DNA of 64,000 bases from Lysobacteraceae bacterium (GTDB taxonomy: Bacteria; Pseudomonadota; Gammaproteobacteria; Xanthomonadales; Xanthomonadaceae). Each line of letters starts with the position of its first letter. Within the stretch, counting starts at the first letter, position 1. The position numbers and the translations under genes were made by a program. The notes beneath the pieces were generated by a model. It was not told the DNA's origin, did no database searches, and saw only the letters and a program-made list of their open reading frames with translations. Below, one piece after another: positions 29,739-41,133 of the stretch. The DNA is taken from contig BPKJ01000003.1 in the NCBI GenBank assembly GCA_026005075.1, positions 1 through 64,000 on the forward strand. Reading direction: 5' to 3'.

Positions 29739-31721
29739 TCATTGCGACTCGAAGCCGTCCTCGAACAGGGTGGTGCTAAGGCCCTGCAGCGGCAGGCTGT
29801 CAGGGCTGGTGGGCGCGTTGGACTGTACCTCCAGCATGGCCTGCCTGAGCCCCGCGCCGCGTGGACGGAATGCGAGCGTGACGGTGCAGCTTTGGCTGTT
29901 CGGAAGCCGGGCGCCGGCACAGCCCAGTGCGACAAAGGAGAAGTCGCCCGCGTGCGGACCGGAGAGGCTCAGGCCGCTGATTTCCAGCGCGCCGGGGCCG
30001 GTGTTGCGGATCGTCACCGTCCGCTGCACCGGTGGCGTGGCCTTGTCGGCCTCGCCGAAGTCGATCAGGGTCTGGCCGGCAAAGTCGAGGGCCGGATCGC
30101 CCACCGATTTGCCGTACACGACGTACGCGTGTCCGGGGCGATCGGTGGCAAACAGGGTCGGGGCGCCGATCGCCATGTCGTCCGTGCCGTCGTCGTTGAG
30201 GTCCCCGACGCCGACCGATTGCAGACCGGTGGTATCGCCGCCATTGACCCCGGCAATGCGGAAGCCCCTGGACCCGTCCAGGTCCGAGGTCTGCATCGGG
30301 TGCAGGAAGCCGCCGCTTCGGCCGAGGATCACGTAGGCGTCACCGGGGCGTGTCTCTCCGAACAGGAGCGTGCCGGTGGCGCCTACGATCAGGTCGTCCA
30401 GCCCGTCCCCGTTGACGTCTCCGGTCGATCCCAGCGAGATGCCGACGAACTGGTCGACGGCATCGCCATCGAAGCGAAACCCATTGCTGCCGTCGACGTT
30501 GGCGAGCTGGAAGGGGCTGGCGATGAGTGTGGATTGTCCGAAGATCACGTAGGCGCTACCGGCATTGCTGACATTGCCGGGGTCGGCATTGGTCACGCCC
30601 ACCGCCAGATCGTCGAAGCCGTCCGCGTTCATATCCCCGGCGAACCCCACCGCGAGTCCCGCAAAGTCCTCCACACCGGCGCCATCGATGCGGAAGCCCT
30701 GGTCGGGGCTCAGGCTAGAAAGTGTCACCGAGGCCAGCCCGCTGGCACGACCGAAAAGGAGGTAGCAGCTTCCAGCGTCACGGAGGCCACTGGGCGAGGC
30801 ACCGGGCGCGCACGCGACGAGATCGTCGAATCCGTCGCCGTTGAAGTCACCATCGGCGTTGACGGCCCATCCGAAGTGGTCGGCCGCGGCCAGACCGTCC
30901 ACCCGGAAGCCGTCCGCGGGCGCGAGGCTGGCGAGGTCGACAGACGGTGCATGGCCGGAACCCTTTCCGAACAGGACATAGACGCTGCCCGCCTCCTGGA
31001 TTTGCGCGGCCGAGGTCGCCTGCCAGGCACCGATGACGAGGTCGTCGAAGCCATCGCCGTTCAGATCGCCACCACTGGAAACCTGGCGGCCGGTATTGTC
31101 CGCGGCGGCCGCCCCATCCACCCGGAAACCGTTACTGCCATCCAGGCCGTTCAGGTCCACCAAGGCCGGGAACGCGGCTGTACGGCCGAAGACCACGAAG
31201 ATGGAACCCGCGCCGTCCCGGCCGTTGGGATCGGCGAAGGGAGCGGCGATGACGAGATCCTCGATGCCGTCGCCGTTGAGATCACCATTCAGGTCCACCG
31301 ACATACCGAGTGCATCATCGGGCCTCAGCCCATCGATGCGGAAACCGTTGCTGCCGTCGAGCGCGGAAAGGTCGAACGTTGCCGGAAAGCCTGCTGGCTT
31401 GCCGAAGACCACGTAGACTCTGCCGGCGAATGATGTTGCGGGCGACGGCGTTGCCCGGTGGCCGGAGATGACCAGGTCGTCCACGCCATCGCCATTGATA
31501 TCGCCCTGTCCACTGACCGACCATCCGGTGTGCTCGCCGTTTGAGACCGGGTCGAAGCGGGTGCCTTCGGTCGCGGCGAGCGCGGAAAGGTTCACCACTG
31601 GCGGGAAATCGTCCGCCTGGACGGCCGGCGCGCCCGCTCCGGACAGGAGGAGGCAGACAAGGGCGGCCCGCAGCGTGCGGGTCTTCAGGGCTTGCGCCGG
31701 GTGGAATGGCTTCGAGCGCAT
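29739..31721 (-). CDS. Secreted FG-GAP repeat protein with choice-of-anchor-like C-terminal domain
   Basis: Signal peptide; about seven DxNGDGxDDLxIGA / VVFGK repeats; C-terminal VTIRNTGPGALEISGLSLSGPHAGDF module; terminal FEDGFESQ. Confidence 0.9.
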   Translation of the reverse strand: MRSKPFHPAQALKTRTLRAALVCLLLSGAGAPAVQADDFPPVVNLSALAATEGTRFDPVSNGEHTGWSVSGQGDINGDGVDDLVISGHRATPSPATSFAGRVYVVFGKPAGFPATFDLSALDGSNGFRIDGLRPDDALGMSVDLNGDLNGDGIEDLVIAAPFADPNGRDGAGSIFVVFGRTAAFPALVDLNGLDGSNGFRVDGAAAADNTGRQVSSGGDLNGDGFDDLVIGAWQATSAAQIQEAGSVYVLFGKGSGHAPSVDLASLAPADGFRVDGLAAADHFGWAVNADGDFNGDGFDDLVACAPGASPSGLRDAGSCYLLFGRASGLASVTLSSLSPDQGFRIDGAGVEDFAGLAVGFAGDMNADGFDDLAVGVTNADPGNVSNAGSAYVIFGQSTLIASPFQLANVDGSNGFRFDGDAVDQFVGISLGSTGDVNGDGLDDLIVGATGTLLFGETRPGDAYVILGRSGGFLHPMQTSDLDGSRGFRIAGVNGGDTTGLQSVGVGDLNDDGTDDMAIGAPTLFATDRPGHAYVVYGKSVGDPALDFAGQTLIDFGEADKATPPVQRTVTIRNTGPGALEISGLSLSGPHAGDFSFVALGCAGARLPNSQSCTVTLAFRPRGAGLRQAMLEVQSNAPTSPDSLPLQGLSTTLFEDGFESQ

Positions 31722-31953
31722 CGGGATTGCCTCCTGTCCAGCATCCGGGGACTGCGGCTTCCGCATGGCAGTCCTGCCGCCTTGCAGGCCCGCAAGGCCA
31801 GTCTACGCCGGATCCCTGGCGATGGGCAGGTGCTGCGAGCCCACCGCCTGCACCGCGCGGCGAGCAAGATCGGCGGGGCGCTCCTGGCAGGGCTGCAAGG
31901 CGCCCCGGGCTGGGCTAGGATCGGCAGCCCTTTTCGACCGCGAGGTGCCCGTC

Positions 31954-32358
31954 ATGGCGGAGATTTCGGTGCCGGTCTCGTTCGGCGAGTTGCTGGACAA
32001 GATCGCGATCCTGGAGATCAAGTCGGAGCGCATGAGCGATCCGGCCAAGCTCGAGAACGTGCGCCGCGAGCTGGCGGCGCTGGAGGCGACCTGGGCGGCG
32101 CATCCTGCCTCGCGGACCGACGTGGCTGCGCTGCGCGCGAGGCTCAAGGAGGTCAACGAGCGGCTGTGGGAGATCGAGGACCGCATCCGGCTCAAGGAGA
32201 AGGCGCAGTCCTTCGACGAGGAGTTCATCCGCCTCGCGCGCTCGGTCTATTTCGAGAACGACGAGCGGGCGCGGATCAAGAAGGAGCTCAACCTCGCGCT
32301 CGGCTCCACCTTCGTCGAGGAGAAGTCCTACCAGGACTACGGCAGCGGGCCGGTCTGA
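31954..32358 (+). CDS. DUF6165 family protein
   Basis: MAEISVPVSFGELLDKIAILEIKSERMSDPAKLENVRRELAAL; KAQSFDEEFIRLARSVYFENDERARIKKELN. Confidence 0.8.
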   Translation: MAEISVPVSFGELLDKIAILEIKSERMSDPAKLENVRRELAALEATWAAHPASRTDVAALRARLKEVNERLWEIEDRIRLKEKAQSFDEEFIRLARSVYFENDERARIKKELNLALGSTFVEEKSYQDYGSGPV

Positions 32359-33458
32359 GGGCCGGGGGCGGGGCCGGGTGGCGTTGCGAGGTGGCGCTCG
32401 AAGGCCTCGATGACGTCGTCCACGGTGATCAGGTCCATCACCCCGGGGTACTCGATCTTGCGGCCCCAGGGAATCTCTTCCGGCTCCCGGCGCAGGTAGC
32501 GGCGGGCCGCATCCGGGTAGCGGTCGACGCAGAAGCGGCGGTCGGAATAGGGGCCGCTGCGATGGGGGTTGCTCGCGGCGTGCAGGCCGATCACGCGCGT
32601 GCCCATGGCGTTGGCCATGTGCATGGGACCCGAGTCCGGCGTGAGCACCACGTTGGCGCGCTGCAGGAGCGCGAGCAGCTGCTTGAGCGTGTCCTTGGCG
32701 ATGAGGTCGAGGATCGGGCCGCGGGCGTGGGCGAGGATGGCATCGCCCATCTGCCGCTCCAGCGCGCTCGGGCCGCCGCACAGCAGCACGCGGTAGCCGC
32801 GGGAGATCGCATGGTCGGCCACCCGCGCATAGCCCTCGGCATGCCAGTTGCGCTGCGGGTGGGACGAGCAGGGGCTGATCAGCAGGGTGGGCTGCTCGCC
32901 CGGCAGCACTCGCTCCGCGAAGGCCCGGTCGTCCTCGGCGACGTGCAGGTCCCACACCGGCGGACCCTGCCGCGGCGCACCGATCGCAGCGCCGAAGCTG
33001 GCGATGGCGTCGAGCACGTGCTGGCCCGGGCCGGGGGGGATGCGCTGGTCGATGACCCAGCCGTGAAGGTCGCGCGAGCGCGCGCGGTCGTAGCCGATGC
33101 GGCGCTCCGCGGGGATGGCCAGCGAGAGCAGGTTGGCGCGCAGGGCCACCTGCATGTGCAGAAGGACGTCGAAGCGCCGTCCCTTCACGAGCCGGGCAAG
33201 ATCGCCCAGCGCCGCCCAGCCACGCCGCTTGTCGACGACCAGGAACTCCACCCCCGGAAGATCGCCCACCAAGCGATGCTCGAGGCGGCCGATCACCCAG
33301 CTCAGCCGGGCTGCCGGATAGCGCCTGCGCAGGGTGTGGACGAGGGGGACGACGTGGGTGACGTCGCCGAGCGCGGAGAGGCGCAGCAGGCAGATCGAGG
33401 CGGGCTGGGTGGCGGACACGGTAGACTCCGGAACGGATTTCGGACCTTCGGCCAGCAT
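32337..33458 (-). CDS. Glycosyltransferase family 9 (heptosyltransferase-like)
   Basis: ICLLRLSALGDVTHVVPLVHTLRRRYPAARLSWVIG; LTPDSGPMHMANAMGTRVIGLHAASNPHRSGPY; start either ATG 33458 or GTG 33419. Confidence 0.92.
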   Translation of the reverse strand: MLAEGPKSVPESTVSATQPASICLLRLSALGDVTHVVPLVHTLRRRYPAARLSWVIGRLEHRLVGDLPGVEFLVVDKRRGWAALGDLARLVKGRRFDVLLHMQVALRANLLSLAIPAERRIGYDRARSRDLHGWVIDQRIPPGPGQHVLDAIASFGAAIGAPRQGPPVWDLHVAEDDRAFAERVLPGEQPTLLISPCSSHPQRNWHAEGYARVADHAISRGYRVLLCGGPSALERQMGDAILAHARGPILDLIAKDTLKQLLALLQRANVVLTPDSGPMHMANAMGTRVIGLHAASNPHRSGPYSDRRFCVDRYPDAARRYLRREPEEIPWGRKIEYPGVMDLITVDDVIEAFERHLATPPGPAPGPQTGPLP

Positions 33459-34182
33459 GCACCCCCGCACCGTGGATGCCCAATGCCTCGCCCTCGAAGG
33501 CGGCGCGATTGTCTTCGACCGCGCGCGCCTTGCTCAAGTCGATCCTGGGTGGTTCGAACCCGTGGGCGAGCGCATGAGCCCCGGCGGCGGGCGCGGGGCG
33601 GTGTGGCGGGTGCTGACCCCGGCGGGGCCCGCGGTCCTGCGTCACTACCGGCGCGGCGGCCTGGTGGCCCGGTTCAGCCAGGACCGCTACCTGTGGACCG
33701 GGGCCGGGTGCACCCGCAGCGTGCGCGAGTTCCGCCTGCTGGCCCGGCTCAGGGAGATGGATCTGCCGGTCCCCGCCCCGCTGGCGGCGCGGTGGCAACG
33801 CCGCAACCTGAGCTATACCGCGGACCTGCTGACCGCCGAGATCGACGGTGCGCGCACGCTGGCCGAGCTGCTGCCCGCTGTGGTCGAGGATGCCGCCGCG
33901 CTGGAGGCGCTCGGCAGGACCCTCGCGCGCTTCCATCGTGCCGGCGTGTGCCATGCCGACCTCAACGCGCACAACGTGCTCCGTGACCGCCACGGCGTCT
34001 GGTGGCTGATCGACTTCGATCGCGGTTCCCTGCGACCGCCCCGGCCGGGCTGGTGGCGGCGCAGGCTGGCGCGGCTGCAGCGCTCGCTGGGCAAGCTCGG
34101 CCGGCTGGACGATGCCGCGGGCCGGCAGGCATGGGCCAGGGTCTGCCTTGCCCACGACGCGGCGCTGCGGGACGTCCGGTGA
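33457..34182 (+). CDS. kdkA: 3-deoxy-D-manno-octulosonic acid kinase
   Basis: [71 protein letters not shown]. Confidence 0.93.
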   Translation: MHPRTVDAQCLALEGGAIVFDRARLAQVDPGWFEPVGERMSPGGGRGAVWRVLTPAGPAVLRHYRRGGLVARFSQDRYLWTGAGCTRSVREFRLLARLREMDLPVPAPLAARWQRRNLSYTADLLTAEIDGARTLAELLPAVVEDAAALEALGRTLARFHRAGVCHADLNAHNVLRDRHGVWWLIDFDRGSLRPPRPGWWRRRLARLQRSLGKLGRLDDAAGRQAWARVCLAHDAALRDVR

Positions 34183-34940
34183 GCTGGCGTCTGCACTTTC
34201 TCGGCGTAGGCGGCGCGCAGGCCACCGCGCTCGGATCGGCGGCGGCCGTGCTCGAGCACGGCGAGCGGCCCATGCTGATGATCGACTGCGGTGCCGAGGC
34301 GCTGACCGCCTACCTGGCACGCTACGGGACGCCACCGCGGGCGGTGTACCTGACCCACACCCACTTCGACCACGTCGCCGGCATGGAGCGCTGGTTCTTC
34401 GCCAGCCATTTCGACCCCGGGCTGCGCGGCGAGGTGCGCCTGTACTGCCATGCCGGACTCGTGCCCTGGGTGCAGGGTCGGGTGGCCGACTACCCGGGCG
34501 TGCTCGCCGAGGGTGGCGTCAACTATTGGGACACCGTGCGCCTGGTGCCGTGCAGCAGGGGGTTCTGGCACGAAGGCCACTGGTTCGACGTCTTCCCGAC
34601 CCGCCACCACCAGCCGGGGACCTCGTTCGGTCTGGCCCTGGCCGGGAGCTTCGTGTTCACCGGCGACACGCGTCCGGTGCCCGAGCAGCTGGGCCGCTTC
34701 ATGACCCCCGGCGTCCTGCTCGCCCACGATTGCGCGCTCCACGGCAACCCCTCGCACACCGGCGTGGACGACCTCGAGCGCGAGTATCCGCCGGAGTGGC
34801 GCGAGCGGATGGTGCTCTACCACTACGGCTCGGAGGAGGAAGGACGGTGCCTTGCAGGGCGTGGCTACCGTGTCGCCCTGCCCGGGCAGTCGTTCCCGCT
34901 GCAGCCCCCAGGAAGCACGCCATGCACGAACCCGAACTGA
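34179..34940 (+). CDS. MBL fold metallo-hydrolase
   Basis: [17 protein letters not shown]-type HxHxDH motif ([19 protein letters not shown]), [25 protein letters not shown] start overlaps kdkA stop. Confidence 0.9.
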   Translation: MSWRLHFLGVGGAQATALGSAAAVLEHGERPMLMIDCGAEALTAYLARYGTPPRAVYLTHTHFDHVAGMERWFFASHFDPGLRGEVRLYCHAGLVPWVQGRVADYPGVLAEGGVNYWDTVRLVPCSRGFWHEGHWFDVFPTRHHQPGTSFGLALAGSFVFTGDTRPVPEQLGRFMTPGVLLAHDCALHGNPSHTGVDDLEREYPPEWRERMVLYHYGSEEEGRCLAGRGYRVALPGQSFPLQPPGSTPCTNPN

Positions 34941-35407
34941 CCCACGTCGACGCCTCCGGCCGCCCCACGATGGTGGACGTGGGCGACAAGAAGGTGAGCG
35001 AGCGCCATGCCCATGCCCGCGCCTTCGTGCGTTTTCCGGCCGCGGTCGCGCAGCGGCTGCGGCAGGGCGGGCTGGTGACCGCCAAGGGGGCGGTGATCGA
35101 CACCGCGATCATCGCCGGCACCATGGCGGTCAAGCGCACCCACGAGCTGATCCCGTTCTGCCATCCGCTGCCGCTGGAAGGCTGTCGTATCCGCATCGAG
35201 TGGGAGGGCGAGGACCGCCTGCGCATCGATTGCAGCGCCCGGGCGACCTACCGCACCGGCATCGAGATGGAGGCCCTGACCGGAGCCAGCGTCGCCGCCC
35301 TGACCGTCTACGACATGTGCAAGGCACTGTCCCACGAGATCGTGATCGAGGAGGTCGCGCTGGTCGCCAAGCGCGGCGGCCGGCGGGACGTCGGCGCGGC
35401 GCCCTAG
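34922..35407 (+). CDS. moaC: Cyclic pyranopterin monophosphate synthase MoaC
   Basis: [74 protein letters not shown]. Confidence 0.98.
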   Translation: MHEPELTHVDASGRPTMVDVGDKKVSERHAHARAFVRFPAAVAQRLRQGGLVTAKGAVIDTAIIAGTMAVKRTHELIPFCHPLPLEGCRIRIEWEGEDRLRIDCSARATYRTGIEMEALTGASVAALTVYDMCKALSHEIVIEEVALVAKRGGRRDVGAAP

Positions 35408-35421
35408 GCAGGGTCGGATGG

Positions 35422-35534
35422 GGTGGCGGCCCCGCTGGCGGATCTCCGGCACCCGAGTCGGCCAATACCGTTGCTCCCTTCCGGGCCTGGCGGGGTTTTC
35501 GGCCTATCGTCGCGGAGGCGCCAACGGAGCCACC
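35422..35534 (-). ncRNA. ffs: Bacterial small SRP RNA (4.5S)
   Basis: Minus strand contains GCCAGGCCCGGAAGGGAGCAACGG SRP apical motif; GGTGGC/GCCACC terminal pairing; lies beside tRNA-Ser and dnaX. Confidence 0.92.
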
Positions 35535-35560
35535 ATAGGCGATGCGCGGCGCGACGGCGG

Positions 35561-35653
<93 letters not shown>

Positions 35654-35912
35654 GCAGATCGGTTCCGCCGGTCGCCGCCCCGCGCGCCGGGTGCATCCGC
35701 TGCGCCCGACACGAGGAAGCGGGCAAGGATACCCGCACGGCTGTCCCGGAACAAGCGAGGGCAGGTCCCGACCCGCGCAGCTTTGCGGTCGGGGAGCGGG
35801 CACCTTGGGCGGAGGGCGGCCCCGGGCCACCGCGGCGGATACAGCGCCGGCTTGGTCTCGGGTCGGAGGGAGGGCACAATGCCCAGTCCCCCTCGGATGG
35901 TCCGGACGGCCG

Positions 35913-37622
<1,710 letters not shown>

Positions 37623-37656
37623 TTTCCCCAATCCTTCCCCCACTTCGGAGCAGAAC

Positions 37657-37977
37657 ATGCGTGGACCCCTTGGAAACCTGATGCAGCAGGCGCAGCGCAT
37701 GCAGGAAAACCTCAGGAAGGCGCAGGAGGAACTCGGCCAGATCGAGGTGACCGGACAGGCCGGGGGCGGCATGGTGCAGGTCACGCTCTCCGGGCAGATG
37801 GCCTGCCGGCGGGTGCGGATCGAGCCCGCGGCCATGGAGGATCGCGAGATGCTGGAGGACCTCGTCGCCGCGGCGATCCACGATGCCGTCAACAAGGCGC
37901 AGGAGGCGAGCCAGGCCCGCATGGCGGAGGCCACCGCAGGGCTGCCGCTGCCGCCGGGCATGAAGCTGCCCTTCTGA
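37657..37977 (+). CDS. YbaB/EbfC family nucleoid-associated protein
   Basis: MRGPLGNLMQQAQRMQENLRKAQEELGQIEVTGQAGGGMVQVTLSGQ. Confidence 0.97.
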   Translation: MRGPLGNLMQQAQRMQENLRKAQEELGQIEVTGQAGGGMVQVTLSGQMACRRVRIEPAAMEDREMLEDLVAAAIHDAVNKAQEASQARMAEATAGLPLPPGMKLPF

Positions 37978-37995
37978 GGACCGCCAGGCTTGGCC

Positions 37996-38601
37996 ATGGG
38001 CGATACCGTTCCCTTGCTCGATCGCCTCGTCGAGGCGCTGCGCTGCCTGCCCGGGGTCGGCGCGAAGACCGCCCAGCGCATGGCCCTGCACCTGCTGGAG
38101 CGCAACCGCGAGGGCGGGCGCAGGCTGGCGGCGGTGCTCGCCGAGGCCGTGGAGCGGATCGGCCACTGCCGCAGCTGCCGCACCCTGACCGAGGACGACG
38201 AGTGCGCGATCTGCCGCAGCGGGCAGCGCGATCCGGCCCAGCTGTGCGTGGTGGAAACCCCATCGGACCTGGCCGCGATCGAGGCCGCGACCGGGTACCG
38301 CGGACGCTATTTCGTGCTCCACGGCCGGCTCTCGCCGCTCGATGGCCTCGGCCCAGCGGAGCTCGGCCTGGGGCAGCTGGCCGAGCGCCTGGATCGGGGT
38401 GAGGTTCGCGAGCTGATCATCGCCACCAATCCCACCGTGGAGGGCGAGGCAACCGCCCATTACCTTGCGCAGATGGCCCGCGCGCGGCAGGTACGGCCGT
38501 CCCGCCTCGCCCACGGTGTGCCGCTGGGCGGCGAACTCGAGTACGTCGACCGCGGCACGCTCTCGCTGGCCTTTGGCACGCGTGTCGAGGTCACCGACTG
38601 A
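37996..38601 (+). CDS. recR: Recombination protein RecR
   Basis: [35 protein letters not shown]4 zinc [19 protein letters not shown]; Toprim [16 protein letters not shown]. Confidence 0.98.
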   Translation: MGDTVPLLDRLVEALRCLPGVGAKTAQRMALHLLERNREGGRRLAAVLAEAVERIGHCRSCRTLTEDDECAICRSGQRDPAQLCVVETPSDLAAIEAATGYRGRYFVLHGRLSPLDGLGPAELGLGQLAERLDRGEVRELIIATNPTVEGEATAHYLAQMARARQVRPSRLAHGVPLGGELEYVDRGTLSLAFGTRVEVTD

Positions 38602-38619
38602 CCCTGAGGAGGAACGAGC

Positions 38620-38964
38620 ATGTCCGACAGCCTGTTCACGCGGATCATCCGCCGCGAGATCCCCGCCGACATCGTCTACGAGGACGAGCACGTGGTCGGC
38701 TTCCGCGACATCAACCCGCAGGCGCCGGTGCACGTTCTGTTCGTGCCGCGCACGCCGATCGCGACCCTCAACGATCTTGGCGAGGAGCACGCCGAGCTGG
38801 TCGGCCGGCTGGTGCTGGCGGCGGCGGCCTACGCCCGGCGCGAGGGCTTCGCCGAGCGTGGCTACCGCACCGTCTTCAACTGCAACGAGGATGCCGGGCA
38901 GAGCGTGTTCCACATCCATCTCCACCTGCTCGCCGGCCGCCGTCTGGGCTGGCCGCCGGGCTGA
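38620..38964 (+). CDS. HIT family protein (HinT-like)
   Basis: FTRIIRREIPADIVYEDEHVVGFRDINPQAPVHVLFVP; GQSVFHIHLHLLAGR histidine triad. Confidence 0.96.
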   Translation: MSDSLFTRIIRREIPADIVYEDEHVVGFRDINPQAPVHVLFVPRTPIATLNDLGEEHAELVGRLVLAAAAYARREGFAERGYRTVFNCNEDAGQSVFHIHLHLLAGRRLGWPPG

Positions 38965-38967
38965 GCC

Positions 38968-39561
38968 ATGCCAAGGATCACCGTGCACCGGGGCGCGGCG
39001 GCGGCGCCCTTCCTCGACCGGGTGGCGGCCCTGCGCATCGAGGTCTTCGCCGAGTGGCCCTACCTGTACGCGGGCAACGCCGACTACGAGCGCAGCTACC
39101 TTTCCCGTTACCTCGACAGCCCCGGCTTTACGCTGGTGCTGGCGTGGTCGGACGACGAGATCGTGGGTGCCTCGACCGGCCTGCCGCTGGCCGACGAGGA
39201 GGCAGTCTTCAGGGCACCGTTCCTGGCCCGCGGGATCGATCCCGGGACGGTGTTCTATTGCGGCGAGTCGGTGCTGCGCAGGGCCTTTCGCGGCCAGGGC
39301 GTGGGGCAGGCGTTCTTCGATCACCGCGAGGCCGCGGCCGCCGAGCTCGGGCTTGCAGTGACCGCCTTCTGCGCCGTCGACCGGGCCGCGGACGACCCGC
39401 GCCGCCCGCCCGCGTACCGTGGCAACGAAGGCTTGTGGACACGCCGTGGCTACCGGCGGCAGGAAGGCATGCGCTGCAGGCTGGCCTGGCCGGAGCAGCC
39501 GGGCGGGCCCCCGGTCGAACACGATCTGAGCTTCTGGTTGCGCGGCGGCCCGCGGTCCTGA
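38968..39561 (+). CDS. GNAT family N-acetyltransferase
   Basis: AALRIEVFAEWPYLY..DYERSYL..; GESVLRRAFRGQGVGQAFFDHRE. Confidence 0.85.
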   Translation: MPRITVHRGAAAAPFLDRVAALRIEVFAEWPYLYAGNADYERSYLSRYLDSPGFTLVLAWSDDEIVGASTGLPLADEEAVFRAPFLARGIDPGTVFYCGESVLRRAFRGQGVGQAFFDHREAAAAELGLAVTAFCAVDRAADDPRRPPAYRGNEGLWTRRGYRRQEGMRCRLAWPEQPGGPPVEHDLSFWLRGGPRS

Positions 39562-39582
39562 GCGGTAGCGCCTGCGGGCGTC

Positions 39583-41091
39583 TCAGGCGGCGTGCACGAG
39601 GAGCTCGAGGTCGAGCCGCTCCAGCAGCCTGCGTTCCGCCGCAAGGTCGGCACGGGTCAGCGGGTGGCTTGCCAGCCAGCGCCCCGGCAGGCGCAGGTGG
39701 ACGCATCGGCCCTCGACCTCAAGCTGCAGCGGCGGCAGCGGTGCGGGGTCGTGGCTGCGGTGGAGCAGCACGGCCAGCCGCAGCACCAGCACGCAGAGCA
39801 GGGTCGGGTGCCGTGCGCGCTCGGGCAGGTCGGCGAGGGTCGAGCGCGAGGGCTCGCGCCGGTGGCAGCGGATCAGGGCGGCGAGGATCTGCTGGTCCTG
39901 TTCCGAGAAACCGGCGATGTCCGAATGGCGCAGCACGTAGGCGCCATGCCGGTGGTGCTGGCTGTGCGCGATGGCAAGCCCGACCTCGTGGACGCGCGCG
40001 GCCCAGCGCACCAGGTTGCGGTCGTACTCGCCGAGCCCGCAGGCGGCGGCGATCTGGTCGAACAGCACCAGTGCGGTGCGCTCGACGCGCTCGGCCTGGG
40101 CCGGATCGACGTCGTAGCGACGGGCCAGTGCGGCGATCGAATCCTCGCGCGGGTCGCGGTCGCTGGCGCGGCCGAGCATGTCGACGAGGATACCCTCGCG
40201 CATGGCCGTCTGCGCGACCTGCATGCGTGCCAGTCCAAGCTCGGCGAAGGCCGCCTCGAGAATCAGCACGGCACCGGCCAGGATCGGCTGGCGGTCCTCC
40301 GAGAGGCCGGGCAGGCGGATCCGCTCGATCCTGCCGAACTCCAGCAGTGCCTCGCGCAGCCCGTGCAGTGCGGCGGCGGTGATGAGACCGCGGGACAGCC
40401 CGAGCGCGGCAACGATCTCGCCGATCGCCTTGATGCTGCCCGAGGCGCCGAGGGTTTCCTCCCAGCCCAGGCGGCGATAGGCCGCGGCAAACTGCTGCAA
40501 CTCGGCGCGGATCTCGGTCAGGGCAGCCTGCCAGCGCTTGCGTCCGATGCGGCCATCGGCAAAGAACCGGCGGGTGCTGGCGATGCAGCCCATCTGCAGG
40601 CTTTCGCGCTCGACCGGCGTTTCGCCCCGACCGATGATGAACTCGGTCGAACCGCCGCCGATGTCGATGACCAGACGCCGTCGCCGGGGATCGGGCGGAT
40701 GCCCGTAGCCGACACCGAGGTAGATCAGGCGGGCCTCCTCGCGGCCCGAGACCACCTCGATCCGCTGCCCAAGGGCGGTCTCCGCGGGCATCAGGAAGAC
40801 CTGCGGCTGACGCAGGCGACGCACGGTGTTGGTGGCGATCGCGCGGACCCGGTGCGGTGGCAGGGTGCGCACCCGCTGCCCGAACCTCGACAGGCAGTCG
40901 AGCGCGCGGCCGAGGGCCTGGCTGGACAGGTTGCCTTCCTCGTCGAGCCCCTCGGCAAGGCGCACCGTTTCGCGCAGCCGATCGACCAGCCGCAACTGGC
41001 CCAACACGTGGCGCGCCACGATCATGTGAAAGCTGTTCGAGCCTAGGTCGATCGCCGCCAGCAGTTCGCCCTCGCGCAGGCTCTCAGGCAT
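39583..41091 (-). CDS. ppx: Exopolyphosphatase
   Basis: ELLAAIDLGSNSFHMIVARHV; LVIDIGGGSTEFIIGRG; RYDVDPAQAERVERTALVLFDQI; ends with HD-type domain. Confidence 0.96.
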   Translation of the reverse strand: MPESLREGELLAAIDLGSNSFHMIVARHVLGQLRLVDRLRETVRLAEGLDEEGNLSSQALGRALDCLSRFGQRVRTLPPHRVRAIATNTVRRLRQPQVFLMPAETALGQRIEVVSGREEARLIYLGVGYGHPPDPRRRRLVIDIGGGSTEFIIGRGETPVERESLQMGCIASTRRFFADGRIGRKRWQAALTEIRAELQQFAAAYRRLGWEETLGASGSIKAIGEIVAALGLSRGLITAAALHGLREALLEFGRIERIRLPGLSEDRQPILAGAVLILEAAFAELGLARMQVAQTAMREGILVDMLGRASDRDPREDSIAALARRYDVDPAQAERVERTALVLFDQIAAACGLGEYDRNLVRWAARVHEVGLAIAHSQHHRHGAYVLRHSDIAGFSEQDQQILAALIRCHRREPSRSTLADLPERARHPTLLCVLVLRLAVLLHRSHDPAPLPPLQLEVEGRCVHLRLPGRWLASHPLTRADLAAERRLLERLDLELLVHAA

Positions 41092-41133
41092 GGCTCCTGC
41101 TCCCCGTCCTGCGTGCCGTGTGCCTGCAAGGCA

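Noticed and set aside
29267-29935. ORFs encoding ...REGFEPSIRETRIPDFESGAFDHSAT... and ...GRDSNPRYGRPVYRISSPAHSTTLP...
   Set aside because: These are antisense translations of tRNA-Ser(CGA), a well-known source of spurious protein annotations.
39592-41046. 484 aa ORF antisense to ppx
   Set aside because: Antisense shadow ORF; ppx on the minus strand is unambiguous.
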